From contig JAAESI010000331.1 in NCBI GenBank assembly GCA_024229515.1, forward strand, positions 1 to 64,000: DNA of 64,000 nt, in the 5' to 3' direction. The number at the start of each line of letters is the position of its first letter. Within the stretch, counting starts at the first letter, position 1. Positions 45,161 through 54,144 of this stretch are shown here, one piece after another. Below the pieces are notes generated by a model. The model was not told where the DNA came from, made no database searches, and saw only the letters and a list, made by a program, of their open reading frames with translations. The DNA is from Pseudomonadota bacterium (GTDB taxonomy: Bacteria > Myxococcota_A > UBA796 > UBA9615). The position numbers were made by a program, and so were the translations under genes.

Positions 45161-46228
45161 CTAGCCCAGCCCCACCATCGCCTTGCGGAGTGTCGCCCGC
45201 GCCGCCGCGGTGACTTCGATCTCGAGGCTCCGGCGCGCCGCCGCGGCGGCCGCCTCGTAGTCCTTGCGGGTGAGGCGGCAGCGGGCGTGGCCGGCCCACA
45301 CCTCGGCCAGCGTGTCGTCCCACTTCATCAGGTCGTTGTAGACCTCGTCGGCCTGGTGGCAGCGGTCCAGCCTCATCAGCGCCGGACCGACCCGCAGCCG
45401 CTCCGCCGCGGCGAGCCCTTCGGGCATCGTCTCGAGCACGTCGACCACCGCACGGCAGGCCCCCTGCAGGTCGCCGCGAGCCATCAGCCAGCGCGAACGC
45501 GTGCGCAGCACCTCGGGGTCGTCGGAGTGCCGGCCCATCAGGTGGATCAGAGCGGCCCGCGCCTGATCGAGCTTGCCCAGCCCCACCTGGGCACGCGCCC
45601 GCATCACGGACGCTTCCTTGTTCCGGGGCTCCCGCTCCAGCGCGCTGTTGGCCAACCGCAGCACCGCCGCGAGGCCCGCCTTGCGGTACCGGTGCTGACG
45701 GCCCCGGGAACGGATCCAGACCGCCCGCGACAGCTCCGCGCGGCACGCCGCCCCGCTGGTCCAGTGCTCCTTGGCCTCCAGCATCAGCCGGACCGCCTCG
45801 TCCAGCACTTCGGCCGTCGCTTTGCCGCCGTCGGCGCGGTCGCAGGTGCGCTCGGCGGTCTGCTCCGCCAGGTCCATCAACCCGCGCGCCATGGCGAGGT
45901 TGGCCCGACCCTGGTCCGGATCGGGCCAGACGCCGGGGTCGTCGGACACCAGGCCCGTCTCGATGGTCTGCACGAACGCCACGAGCGCATCGAGCTCCGC
46001 CTTGTCGGCCGCCGATTCAATCGGCCGGCACTCGTCGGGCATGATCGAGATCGCGGCCAGCGTCTCCGTCGACATCGGCTTGTCGGCGAAGATCTCCTCG
46101 GCCAACCGGATCAGCTCCTGGTCGCCTTCGACCGCCTTGCACCGGCTCTGGAACCAGTCGTAGAGCACGGGGAAGCTCAGCGTCGCGAGCCCCACGCCGG
46201 CCAGCACGAGCAGGATGGGGAGCCACAT
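45161..46228 (-). CDS. Membrane-anchored TPR protein
   Basis: A 355-residue protein. An N-terminal transmembrane helix (MWLPILLVLAGVGLATLSFPVLY) is followed by a periplasmic or cytoplasmic helical domain with at least four TPR-like units: LANSALEREPRNKEASVMRA, AALIHLMGRHSDDPEVLRTR, VVDVLETMPEGLAAAERLR, AGHARCRLTRKDYEAAAAAARR. A few scattered cysteines (DECRP, RTCDRADGG, GAACRAEL) suggest a disulfide-forming compartment. Its end abuts the upstream CoA-transferase gene by 3 bp, so cotranscription is likely. Function unknown; TPRs mediate protein contacts. Confidence 0.75.
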   Translation of the reverse strand: MWLPILLVLAGVGLATLSFPVLYDWFQSRCKAVEGDQELIRLAEEIFADKPMSTETLAAISIMPDECRPIESAADKAELDALVAFVQTIETGLVSDDPGVWPDPDQGRANLAMARGLMDLAEQTAERTCDRADGGKATAEVLDEAVRLMLEAKEHWTSGAACRAELSRAVWIRSRGRQHRYRKAGLAAVLRLANSALEREPRNKEASVMRARAQVGLGKLDQARAALIHLMGRHSDDPEVLRTRSRWLMARGDLQGACRAVVDVLETMPEGLAAAERLRVGPALMRLDRCHQADEVYNDLMKWDDTLAEVWAGHARCRLTRKDYEAAAAAARRSLEIEVTAAARATLRKAMVGLG

Positions 46229-46231
46229 GGG

Positions 46232-47431
46232 CTAACCGATCGCCCCGGCCGCGCGCAGCTGCGCGACCTCGTCGTCCGACAGCGCCAACTCGTCCTTGAG
46301 AAGCCCCTCGGTGTCGGCCCCCAGGAGCGGCGGGGGCGCGTACTCGGCCACCGGGGTGCGGTCCAGGTGGTACGGCGAGCCGACCGCCTGAAACGCGCCC
46401 ACCGTCGGGTGCTGCATCGTGATGAGCATGCCCGCGGCCAGCGTCTGTTCGTGCTGCAGCGCCTCGTCGGGCCGCAGGATCGGCCCCGCCGGAACCCGGA
46501 TCGCCTTCAGCTTCGCGATCCAGTCGTCCCGCGTGTGGAACGCGAAGACCGGGGCCAGCGCCGCCGCGAGGGCCGCGCGATCGGCCACGCGGTCGTTGTT
46601 GGTGGCCCACCGGGCGTCCCCCCGGACCGGGGCGAACTCCTCGAGGGCGCACATACGCTCCCACTGGGCGTCGTTGCCGGCGGCCAGCAGCAGCCAGCCG
46701 TCGGCCGCCTCGAAGGGCTCGTAGGGAGCGACGTTGGGGTGTGCGTTGCCCAGCCGAGGCGACGGCTGACCCGACATCAGGGCGTTGCCCGCGACATTCG
46801 CGAGCCACCCCAGGTGGGTGTCGAACAGGGAGATATCCACGTGCTGGCCGAGACCGTCGCGCTCGGCCGCCCGCAGCGCCGCCAGCGTGCCCAGGGCCGC
46901 GTTCATCCCCGTGGTGAGGTCCACGATCGGCACCCCCACGCGGTAGGGAGGCCCTTCCACCGGTCCGGTGAGCGCCATCACGCCGCCGTAGCCCTGGACG
47001 ATCAGGTCGTAGCCCGGCTCGTTGGCCAACGGCCCCGTCTGGCCGAACGCCGTCACCGATGTCATCACCAGCTTGGGGTTGTCCTTGCGCAGCACCTCGA
47101 AGCCGAGCCCGAGGGCGTCCAGCTTGCCGGGGGGGAAGTTCTCGAACACCACGTCGGCCTTGGCGGCCAGCTTGCGGATGACGGCCTTGCCCTCGTCCGA
47201 CTTCAGGTCGACGGCGAGGCTGCGCTTGTTGCGGTTGACCGAGAGGAAGTAGGCGGACTGGCCGTTGCGGCCGTGGGGCCCCCACTGGCGGGTGTCGTCG
47301 CCGGAGCCGGGGCGCTCGACCTTCCACACGGTGGCGCCGAGGTCGCCGAGGATCTGGGTGGCGTACGGACCCGCGAGGATCCGCGACAGGTCCAAGACCC
47401 TGACGCCATGCAAAGGAGGAAGGTCGCCCAC
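46232..47431 (-). CDS. Class III (CaiB/BaiF-type) CoA-transferase
   Basis: A 399-residue cytosolic enzyme moving CoA between carboxylic acids through an aspartyl-CoA thioester. N-terminal features GVRVLDLSRILAGPYATQILGDLGA and PGSGDDTRQWGP are typical. Also present are RNKRSLAVDLKSDEG, FENFPPGKLDALGLG, VTAFGQTGPL and the catalytic YD at about 141-142 (PGYDLIVQ), then GQHVDISLFDTHLG. Most of the length matches the family (about 400). Substrate not predictable from sequence alone. Genes downstream (TPR) and upstream (broken FAD oxidoreductase) do not define a pathway. Confidence 0.9.
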   Translation of the reverse strand: MGDLPPLHGVRVLDLSRILAGPYATQILGDLGATVWKVERPGSGDDTRQWGPHGRNGQSAYFLSVNRNKRSLAVDLKSDEGKAVIRKLAAKADVVFENFPPGKLDALGLGFEVLRKDNPKLVMTSVTAFGQTGPLANEPGYDLIVQGYGGVMALTGPVEGPPYRVGVPIVDLTTGMNAALGTLAALRAAERDGLGQHVDISLFDTHLGWLANVAGNALMSGQPSPRLGNAHPNVAPYEPFEAADGWLLLAAGNDAQWERMCALEEFAPVRGDARWATNNDRVADRAALAAALAPVFAFHTRDDWIAKLKAIRVPAGPILRPDEALQHEQTLAAGMLITMQHPTVGAFQAVGSPYHLDRTPVAEYAPPPLLGADTEGLLKDELALSDDEVAQLRAAGAIG

Positions 47432-47471
47432 GACCCCGGATGGTACCCGCCCGTGTGCGAGGATGCTTCAG

Positions 47472-48498
47472 ATGCGCATCGCGGTGATCGGCGCTGGACG
47501 TCGAGCTGCACTCCCTGCCCGGCTGCACGCCCCTGCTGCAACCGGACCGCCCCCGCCTGTTCACCCCGAACAGCGCGCGAGACGCCCGCGTGCGGCCCGG
47601 GCGCCGGTTCACCAACTGGCGGCGGCTGCTCAAGCTCAAGCCCCACTTCGAGCGCTTCGCCGAGCGCGCCGCCTCCCTGGGACCCCCGCCGACGGACGCC
47701 ACCCTGGGCGACTGCCTGGAGCCCGGTCCGTTCGCGACCTGGATGAGGCTGCTGACGACCTACGCCTACTCGATCCCCTTCGACCGGGCCCACGAGGTGC
47801 CGGCCGACCTGGCGGTGCCGATGCTGCGGGACTTCTCGACCGTGCGGAAGTGGACGCAGGTGCCCGGAGGCACGTACCGCTACATTGAGCGCCTGCTGGA
47901 GCGCTTCTCCGGGACCGTGCACACCTCGGCCGCGGTGCGGGGCGTGAGGCGGACCGACGTCGGCGTCCGCGTGCTCCTCGGGGACGGCTCCGAGCCGCAC
48001 TTCGATGCGCTGGTGTTCGCCGCGCCTCCCGACCAGCTGCTGCCGATCCTGCGGGACCCCACCGACCAGGAACGTCGACGCTTCGGCCCGTGGCGGGCCA
48101 ACCACGCCCACACCGTCGTGCACGACGACCGCGGCCTCTACCGACGACGCGGCGAGCGCTACGCCTGCGAGTTCGACCTGTTCGAGCTGCCCGACGGAGG
48201 GGGCGGCTACAATGCCCTGCTCGACCGCCTGGAGGACCTGCCCACGGACGACGAGCAGCAGTTCGGGCTCGCGCTCGGGCTGGACACCGAGATCGACCCC
48301 GCCCACGTGCTGCACGTGGAGCCGTTCCACACCCCCGACTACACGGTGGAGGCGCTGCGCTGGCGGCCCGAGGTGATCGCCACCAACGGCGAGGGGCGGA
48401 TCTGGCACGCCGGCGCCTGGCTGGGGGACGGGCTGCACGAAGGCGCGGTCTGCTCGGCGCTGGCGGTGTCGCGTGGGCTCGGGGGACGAACGCTGTAG
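47472..48498 (+). pseudogene. FAD amine-oxidase-like protein with internal deletion
   Basis: The start MRIAVIGAG is the beginning of a Rossmann FAD motif, but the usual GxxGL and the following 60-100 residues are absent. At about 47495 the frame changes, and the next readable codons are DVELHSLPGCTPLLQPDRP, then a large soluble part with SRWNT-free but oxidase-like content (ALVFAAPPDQLLPIL, VTIHVDDRGLYR-like, and IWHAGAWLGDGLHEGAVCSALAVSRGL at the C-terminus, a typical FAD-binding end). So the gene seems to have lost its nucleotide-binding half out of frame. It may instead be an assembly collapse. If intact it would be a cytosolic flavin oxidase. Confidence 0.65.
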
Positions 48499-48502
48499 GC
48501 CG

Positions 48503-50089
48503 CTACTTCCGCGGGAGCACGTGGGGGCCCGACCGGACGGGGTCGCCGGTCAGGACCTCGTAGAGGCGCGAGCCGGTCCACAGCGTGCCCGAGAAGCCGG
48601 CGAAGCCGGCGCTAGCGTTGCAGAAGTGGAAGCCCTCGATCGAGGTGCGGTGGTCCAGGCGGCCGAACCCGATGTGGTCCGGGGTCAGGTCCGAGCCGTA
48701 GGAGTTGCCCGCGGGGCTCCCCACGTAGCGCTGGTTGGTGGTCGGGCTGCCGAGTACGCGCAGGTCGACGTGATCGCGGAAGCCGGGCACGTAGTCGCGC
48801 TCGATGATGTCGACCATCGCGTCGTAGATCTCCAACTTCTTGCGCCGGTAGGCGCGCGGCGAGCTCAGCTTGAGATCGTGGAAGAAGGTGTAGTCGGCCA
48901 CGGTCAGCAACTCGACGATCGTGATCCCCGGGGGCGCATCCGAGCGGTCCGACGTGAGCAGGGACGGCACCGTCATGGCGAACGACGGCTGGCTGTAGTC
49001 GCCCGCCAGCATGCGATCGAAGGTGGCGTTGAGGTCGGCCGACTCGGTGTGGAAGAGGTTGTTCCGGCCGAAGCCGTGGTCGCGCAGGTCGATGTCCTTC
49101 AGGGCGACGTAGGCCATGAAGTTCGAGTGGCTGTAGCTGTAGTCCAGCCGCTTGCGGACCTTCGCCGAGAAGTGCTCCAGGCCCAGCATCTCGGCCGCGC
49201 GGCGGGGGTCCATGTTGCAGATGATCTCGGCGCCCCGGATCTCGATCGGGGGGCCGGTGGTGGCGAACTGCTCGTCCACGGGCTCGACCTCGACCCCAAC
49301 CACGCGGCCGCCCTCGCGCAGGAAGCGCGTCACCCGCTGCCCCAGCCGCACCTCGCCGCTGCTCTCGATCACGCGGACCATCGCCTGCACCACCGACTCG
49401 AAGTGGTGGGTCGGGTAGAAGGCGCCGCGCTGGTAGCCGGCGAAGAGCATCGTCCAGGCGAAGAAGGACAGCCGGTCCGGCGGAAGCAGGAAGTCCGGCC
49501 ACTGCAAGCCGATGAGGGTCTGGGTCGCCGGGAGGAAGCCGAAGTGGTCGAACACGTCCTGCAGCGTCGCCTTGCGCCACCGCATCAGGCGCGCCGCGCG
49601 GCCCGCGATGACCGGCAGCTCACGCGCGGTCCAGGGAGGCTGGAGCTTGCCCAGCGCGACGTCGACCGCCTGCACCTCGGCCAGGAACCCCGTGATGGAG
49701 TCGGTCGAGTCGGGGAACAGCGCCCCCAGGCGGCGGCCGAGTTTGTCCCAGTCGTAGGGCACATCCAGCGCGTAGCCGGGCATGCGCATGCGGTCGTAGC
49801 CGTCGGGGTCGTAGGACTCGAAGGTGATCTCGTCCTGCAGCCCGAGCTTGCGGAGGAAGTTGTTGACGGGCCGGCCGGGGCCGTAGTTCCAGACGTAGTG
49901 CAGCTGCGCGTTGAAGCGCACCTCCCCCTCGCCCTTCCCCATCGTGAACGTATGCCCGTAGCCGCCCGGAAGGTAGTGGGTCTCCAGCACGAGCACCCGC
50001 TTCCCCGCGCGGGCCGCCAGCGAGCTGAAGGCGAGCGCGCTCAGACCGCTCCCGACGACCACGTAGTCCCACGGCTCGACGTTGATCAC
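48503..50089 (-). CDS. FAD oxidoreductase (phytoene desaturase/retinol saturase-like)
   Basis: A 528-residue flavoprotein. The Rossmann region YVVVGSGLSALAFSSLAARAG and LETHYLPGGYGHTF mark the CrtI/CrtISO and retinol-saturase group. A middle section contains GFLPATQTLIGLQWPDFLL, and the C-terminal FAD contact reads EGFHFCNASAGFAGFSGTLWTGSRLYEVL. Its GTG start overlaps the CotH gene stop by 4 bp. No carotenoid gene is near. Likely substrates are polyenes or retinoids, but that is inference from the family. Confidence 0.85.
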   Translation of the reverse strand: MINVEPWDYVVVGSGLSALAFSSLAARAGKRVLVLETHYLPGGYGHTFTMGKGEGEVRFNAQLHYVWNYGPGRPVNNFLRKLGLQDEITFESYDPDGYDRMRMPGYALDVPYDWDKLGRRLGALFPDSTDSITGFLAEVQAVDVALGKLQPPWTARELPVIAGRAARLMRWRKATLQDVFDHFGFLPATQTLIGLQWPDFLLPPDRLSFFAWTMLFAGYQRGAFYPTHHFESVVQAMVRVIESSGEVRLGQRVTRFLREGGRVVGVEVEPVDEQFATTGPPIEIRGAEIICNMDPRRAAEMLGLEHFSAKVRKRLDYSYSHSNFMAYVALKDIDLRDHGFGRNNLFHTESADLNATFDRMLAGDYSQPSFAMTVPSLLTSDRSDAPPGITIVELLTVADYTFFHDLKLSSPRAYRRKKLEIYDAMVDIIERDYVPGFRDHVDLRVLGSPTTNQRYVGSPAGNSYGSDLTPDHIGFGRLDHRTSIEGFHFCNASAGFAGFSGTLWTGSRLYEVLTGDPVRSGPHVLPRK

Positions 50090-51636
50090 GGGCAGAGCAG
50101 GTTGCTCTCGAGGTAGGCGCGGCGGTCCGACAGGAACTGCACGATCTCGTCGGCGGCGTGGTCAAAGTTGTCCATCGTCGGATCGTTGATGAGGTCGTTG
50201 GGATCCTGGGCCAATGCGGGGCGAATCGTCTCCGCGGTGGCCTCCACGAAGCGGGGGATCCCGTCGTTCCACCAGTCGCTCGCGAGGTAGTTGCAGATGC
50301 GCGTGTTGAAGGCGGTCCCGCACTGCTCGTTGTTGAGCGTCAGGTGCGCGAGCATGTTCATCCACTGGTAGTTGGGGTAGCCGACGTCCCCTTCGAGGGG
50401 GGCCACGCCGCTGAGCCACCAGACGTCCGAGGACATGTCCCAGCACAGGTTGTTGCCCGCCTCCGGGTCGTACGTGCAGCCGAAGGTCGTATCCAGATCC
50501 AGGGGGTAGACCTCCCACACCGGATCGCCCTGGGAGTTGTGCTGCCAGCTGATGTTGTAGTTGGCGGTGATGTGGTCGCGGTTCTGGATGATCGCGTGGA
50601 CCGCCATGTACGAGGCATGGGTGTTGACGTCGACCCTGCCGCCGGTGCGGGTCAGGACCGTGTCGGACCGGCTGGGGGAGTCCAGGAAGTCCTGCCACAG
50701 GACGTCTTCGATCAATGCCTGAATGTCGCTGTGATCGCCGGGGCCGCCCGCGTTCTGGTTGTACATGACGTCGTCGTCCCAGACGTCGTACCAGGCGGGG
50801 TCCTCCATCGGCATGAGCCCGCCCTGGGGGGGGCTGTGCTCGGCCTCGTACATGGAGTTGTCGCGATCCCGGTCGTTGCGCTTGAGCCACTTGCCGGCGG
50901 GCCGCTCCAGCTCGACGTACAGGCCGTAGACCTCGCCGTTGACCCGGAGGAGCACGTAGCGGGTGCGCGGCGCGGGCAGGCGCACGAGGTGCCGGAAGGT
51001 CTCGTAGCCGAGCCGGTTCCGCATCATCGTCGGGTCGTTGTACTCGGCGCGGAGCGTGATCTTGCGGGAGTAGCCGGGGTGCTCGAAGTCCTCGGGGAAG
51101 CGGATGCGCAGCGACAGTTTGGGGTAGGTGCGCGCGGTCGACCCGTAGGAGCGGTACTGGCAGCCATCGGCGTACTCGACTCCACCGGCGGTCAGCACGC
51201 AGTCGTACCAGAAGTCGTGGAAGGGATCGTCGTGGACCGCCTCCCAGTCCGCTTCCGTCGTGGTGAGATCCCAGATCGGGACCTCCGTCGGCATGCAGAA
51301 GCCGGAGCGGCAGGACTCGCCGTCGCGGCAGTGGGCATCCACCGAGCAGTCGCCGCAGGTGCCGTCGGCGCAGCCCAGCGTGTCCAGGCAGTCGTCGGCG
51401 TCGCTGCAGGAGGCGGTGCAGACGTCGTTGATGCAGGCGAGCCCCTCGGCGCAGTCCGAGGGGCCGGCGGGGCAGCCCTCCCCTTCCAGCGCGAAGTGCC
51501 ACGCGGGCGCGTTGCCGCACTCGAGGTCGTCGTCGACGGGGGGGCCCGTGTCGTCGTCGTCCAGGCCTCCGCAGGCCGACAGCGCAAGACCGAGGAGCAC
51601 GAGAAGGCACCAGCGCAGCTTGATGGTCATCACCAC
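50086..51636 (-). CDS. CotH-kinase family lipoprotein with Cys-rich N-terminus
   Basis: A 516-residue protein. Signal ends LSAC with an Asp tract (GLDDDDTGPPVDDD). A Cys-rich region of about 75 residues follows (SCSDADDCLDTLGCADGTC, DCSVDAHCRDGESC), which looks like small disulfide knots. Then the CotH kinase domain: TVEAD-type start, LRAEYNDPTMMRNRLGYETF, VNGEVYGLYVELERPAGKWL, ANYNISWQHNSQGDPVW and YPLDLDTTFG with catalytic-type Asp. CotH proteins phosphorylate surface or spore-coat proteins, using atypical kinase active sites. The upstream frame begins GTG, but ATG 51630 is the likelier start. Probably acts outside the cell. Confidence 0.85.
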   Translation of the reverse strand: MVMTIKLRWCLLVLLGLALSACGGLDDDDTGPPVDDDLECGNAPAWHFALEGEGCPAGPSDCAEGLACINDVCTASCSDADDCLDTLGCADGTCGDCSVDAHCRDGESCRSGFCMPTEVPIWDLTTTEADWEAVHDDPFHDFWYDCVLTAGGVEYADGCQYRSYGSTARTYPKLSLRIRFPEDFEHPGYSRKITLRAEYNDPTMMRNRLGYETFRHLVRLPAPRTRYVLLRVNGEVYGLYVELERPAGKWLKRNDRDRDNSMYEAEHSPPQGGLMPMEDPAWYDVWDDDVMYNQNAGGPGDHSDIQALIEDVLWQDFLDSPSRSDTVLTRTGGRVDVNTHASYMAVHAIIQNRDHITANYNISWQHNSQGDPVWEVYPLDLDTTFGCTYDPEAGNNLCWDMSSDVWWLSGVAPLEGDVGYPNYQWMNMLAHLTLNNEQCGTAFNTRICNYLASDWWNDGIPRFVEATAETIRPALAQDPNDLINDPTMDNFDHAADEIVQFLSDRRAYLESNLLCP

Positions 51637-51681
51637 TCTTTCGCCCCAGAGACGGGAGCCTAGCGCACCGAGCGGCGGTTG

Positions 51682-53448
51682 CTAGGGCTGGCAGATACCC
51701 GCGGAGTTGCAGACCTCGCCCGAGGTGCAGTCCGTGTCGGTCTCGCAGTACGCGCAGGAGGTCGGACCGCCGTCCGTCGCCTGAGCGAGGTGGCTCGCCT
51801 CGATGACCTCGAAGTCGGGGATCGGCACGCCGTTGTTGTAGACGCAGCTGCCGAAGGCGCACATGTCGTCGTAGCTGCCGTAGCCGGGCACGTACCCCTC
51901 GGACCAGACCAACTCGAAGGGGTCGATGCCGCAGATCAGGTTCGTCAGCCACTGCACTTCGAGGGCGTACAGCCCCGGCCCCGGGAAGCGCACGTAGCGG
52001 AACTTCTTCCACTGGCCGTCGGCCCAGTTGACCCACATCACCTCGTCGCCCTCGATGTCGAGGGTGAGGGCGTCGTTGCCGATGAGGCCGAGGGTGTAGG
52101 TCAGCGGCTCGCCGCAGCCGATGTGGATGTAGCCGCGGAGCTTGCCCCCGCCGTAGCTGCCCTGCGACGCGAGGGTGGGCCACGCGATGGTGCTGGGGAA
52201 GTTGCCCGGCGAGGCCAGGTAGTCGGTGCCGCAGCGGATGGACAGGTCGAGGGCGTCAGGCTGGATGACGGCCGACTCGGTGAGGCCGGGATCGGTGCCG
52301 TCGAGCATCGCCATGTAGGCGGGGAGGTCGGACACCAGCCAATTGCTGGGGGCGCTGCTCATCTCGCCCAGGAGGGCGCAGGCCTGGGGGGTGTCGACCG
52401 AGTCGGGGGCCGAGGCGCTGGCGGGGGCGATCTCGATGACGGTCTCGCAGGCGTTGTCCGCGACGGTGTCGCAGTCGTCGTCGACGCCGTCGCAGGCCTC
52501 GAGGGCGCCGGGGTAGACGCGGGCGTCGCTGTCGTCGCAATCGCCGGAGGTCAGCAGGTGCTCGGGCGAGGGGGGATCGCACGCGTTCTCGGCGACGTTG
52601 CTCCCGACCCCGTCGCAGTCCGCGTCGGCGAAGTAGTCCGTGCCGTTGATGGGGTCGTTGTCGACGGTGGTGTCGCAGTCGTTGTCGAACCCGTCGCAGA
52701 CCTCGTCGTTGCCGACGTAGTTGTCGATGTCGTTGTCGTCGCAGTCGCCGTCGCACTCGGCCTGCCCGTCGCTGTCGTCGTCGATCTCGTCGGTGGGCAC
52801 GACGGTGTCGCAGTCGTTGTCGATCCCGTCGCACAGTTCGGGGGCGCCGGTGTAGGAGTCGAGGTCGGCGTCATCGCAGTCGCCGGCGCAGGCGGACTGG
52901 CCGTCGACATCGCCGTCGAGTTCGTCCGCGGGGACCACGGTGTCGCAGTCGTTGTCGAGGCCGTCGCACAGCTCGGGGGCCCCGGTGTAGATGTCGGCGT
53001 TGGTGTCGTCGCAGTCGGGCTGGGCGGCGCACTCGGTGACGCCGTCGCCGTCGTCGTCGATCTCGTCGCCGGGCACGACGGTGTCGCAGTCGTTGTCGGC
53101 GCCGTCGCAGACCTCGACGTTGCCGGGGAAGTTGTTGGGGTCGGCGTCGTCGCAGTCGACGGCCGCGGGGGAGCCGTCGCCGTCGGCGTCGACGGGGGCG
53201 GAGTCGTCATCGTCGGACGAGCTGTCGTCGTCGTCGGACGAGCTGTCGTCATCGTCGGAGCTGCTGTCGTCGTCGTCCGTGGCGTCGTCGTCGTCGGTCG
53301 CGTCGTCGTCGTCCGTGGCGGCGTCATCGTCGCCGACCGCGGTGTCGTCGTCGTCGGGGAGACCGGAATCGTCGTCGTCGTCGGGGCAGCCGCCCAGGAG
53401 GAGGGCGAGGGACAGCAGGGCGAGCAGGCGGGCGAGGGACATGGGCAC
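51682..53448 (-). CDS. MopE-repeat lipoprotein with acidic linker
   Basis: A 588-residue protein. Signal MPMSLARLLALLSLALLLGGC, then an extensive Asp linker (DDDDDSGLPDDDDTAVGDDD and repeats). Five or six MopE units follow (DCDDADPNNFPGNVEVCDGADNDCD, DCDDTNADIYTGAPELCDG and related ones), then a C-terminal domain with QGSYGGGKLRGYIHIGC and a Cys-rich end (SCAYCETDTDCTSGEVC). Displayed probably on the surface. It forms an operon-like row with the CotH gene, 45 bp away. Confidence 0.85.
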   Translation of the reverse strand: MPMSLARLLALLSLALLLGGCPDDDDDSGLPDDDDTAVGDDDAATDDDDATDDDDATDDDDSSSDDDDSSSDDDDSSSDDDDSAPVDADGDGSPAAVDCDDADPNNFPGNVEVCDGADNDCDTVVPGDEIDDDGDGVTECAAQPDCDDTNADIYTGAPELCDGLDNDCDTVVPADELDGDVDGQSACAGDCDDADLDSYTGAPELCDGIDNDCDTVVPTDEIDDDSDGQAECDGDCDDNDIDNYVGNDEVCDGFDNDCDTTVDNDPINGTDYFADADCDGVGSNVAENACDPPSPEHLLTSGDCDDSDARVYPGALEACDGVDDDCDTVADNACETVIEIAPASASAPDSVDTPQACALLGEMSSAPSNWLVSDLPAYMAMLDGTDPGLTESAVIQPDALDLSIRCGTDYLASPGNFPSTIAWPTLASQGSYGGGKLRGYIHIGCGEPLTYTLGLIGNDALTLDIEGDEVMWVNWADGQWKKFRYVRFPGPGLYALEVQWLTNLICGIDPFELVWSEGYVPGYGSYDDMCAFGSCVYNNGVPIPDFEVIEASHLAQATDGGPTSCAYCETDTDCTSGEVCNSAGICQP

Positions 53449-53525
53449 TCCAGCGGGAACCGCCGCAGGATCCCACCCCCAGGGGGCCGTCGCAATCGCG
53501 ACCTGTCCGGTCGCGGGAACGGACC

Positions 53526-54068
53526 CTAGTTCGAGACGTTGACCGTCATCGACTCGTTCTCCGTGAGCTCACTCATCGTGGCGGAGATGTTCGCCGTCTG
53601 GGCGGCCGCATCGTCGTTGCAGTTGAAGGCGACGAACACGTCGAAGGTGCCGGCCGTGGGCACGGTCCCCTCGAGGCTCGCCGTGCCCGACTCACCCACC
53701 CCGAGCTCGGCGGTGCTGAAGTCCAGGATCTGCACCGAGCTTCCGTTCATGCCGCCCGAGACGACGAACGGCAGGTCAACGTCGAGCGTGTTGTGGAACG
53801 TGAAGTGCCCTGCCGGAGTCGGGCAGGGGCTCCCGCCAAAGACGTGGTCCAACGGGTTGATCAGGGAGCTGAAGTCGATCATCGAGAGCGGAGCGCTGTC
53901 GTCGTCGTCGGCCACGTCGTCGTCGTCCACCACGTCGTCGTCGTCGACCGCGTCGTCGTCGTCCGAACCCGACGAATCGTCGTCGTCGTCCGGACATCCA
54001 CTCATCGCACCGCTCAGCCCCAGGGCCAGGGCCAGCATCAGCATCCACACTCGCAGCGTCTTGGTCAT
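53526..54068 (-). CDS. Asp-linker lipoprotein, unknown function
   Basis: A 180-residue protein beginning MTKTLRVWMLMLALALGL with lipobox MSGC. Asp-rich spacer DDDDDSSGSDDDD then DDDDVVDDDDV. A beta-sandwich-like C-terminal domain follows (LDVDLPFVVSGGMNGSSVQIL, GTASLEGTVPTAGTFDVFVAF, ENESMTVNV). The ATG 54066-54068 is chosen since the longer upstream frame is antisense-like. Divergent from the thrombospondin-type protein with about 76 bp between starts. Function unknown. Confidence 0.7.
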   Translation of the reverse strand: MTKTLRVWMLMLALALGLSGAMSGCPDDDDDSSGSDDDDAVDDDDVVDDDDVADDDDSAPLSMIDFSSLINPLDHVFGGSPCPTPAGHFTFHNTLDVDLPFVVSGGMNGSSVQILDFSTAELGVGESGTASLEGTVPTAGTFDVFVAFNCNDDAAAQTANISATMSELTENESMTVNVSN

Positions 54069-54144
54069 GGCACCCTCCGGGCCGCATTCCGCCGGATTGC
54101 GGATCGACGCGTGCGGTACCCTGACCGCCTGCCCGGGAGTGCTC

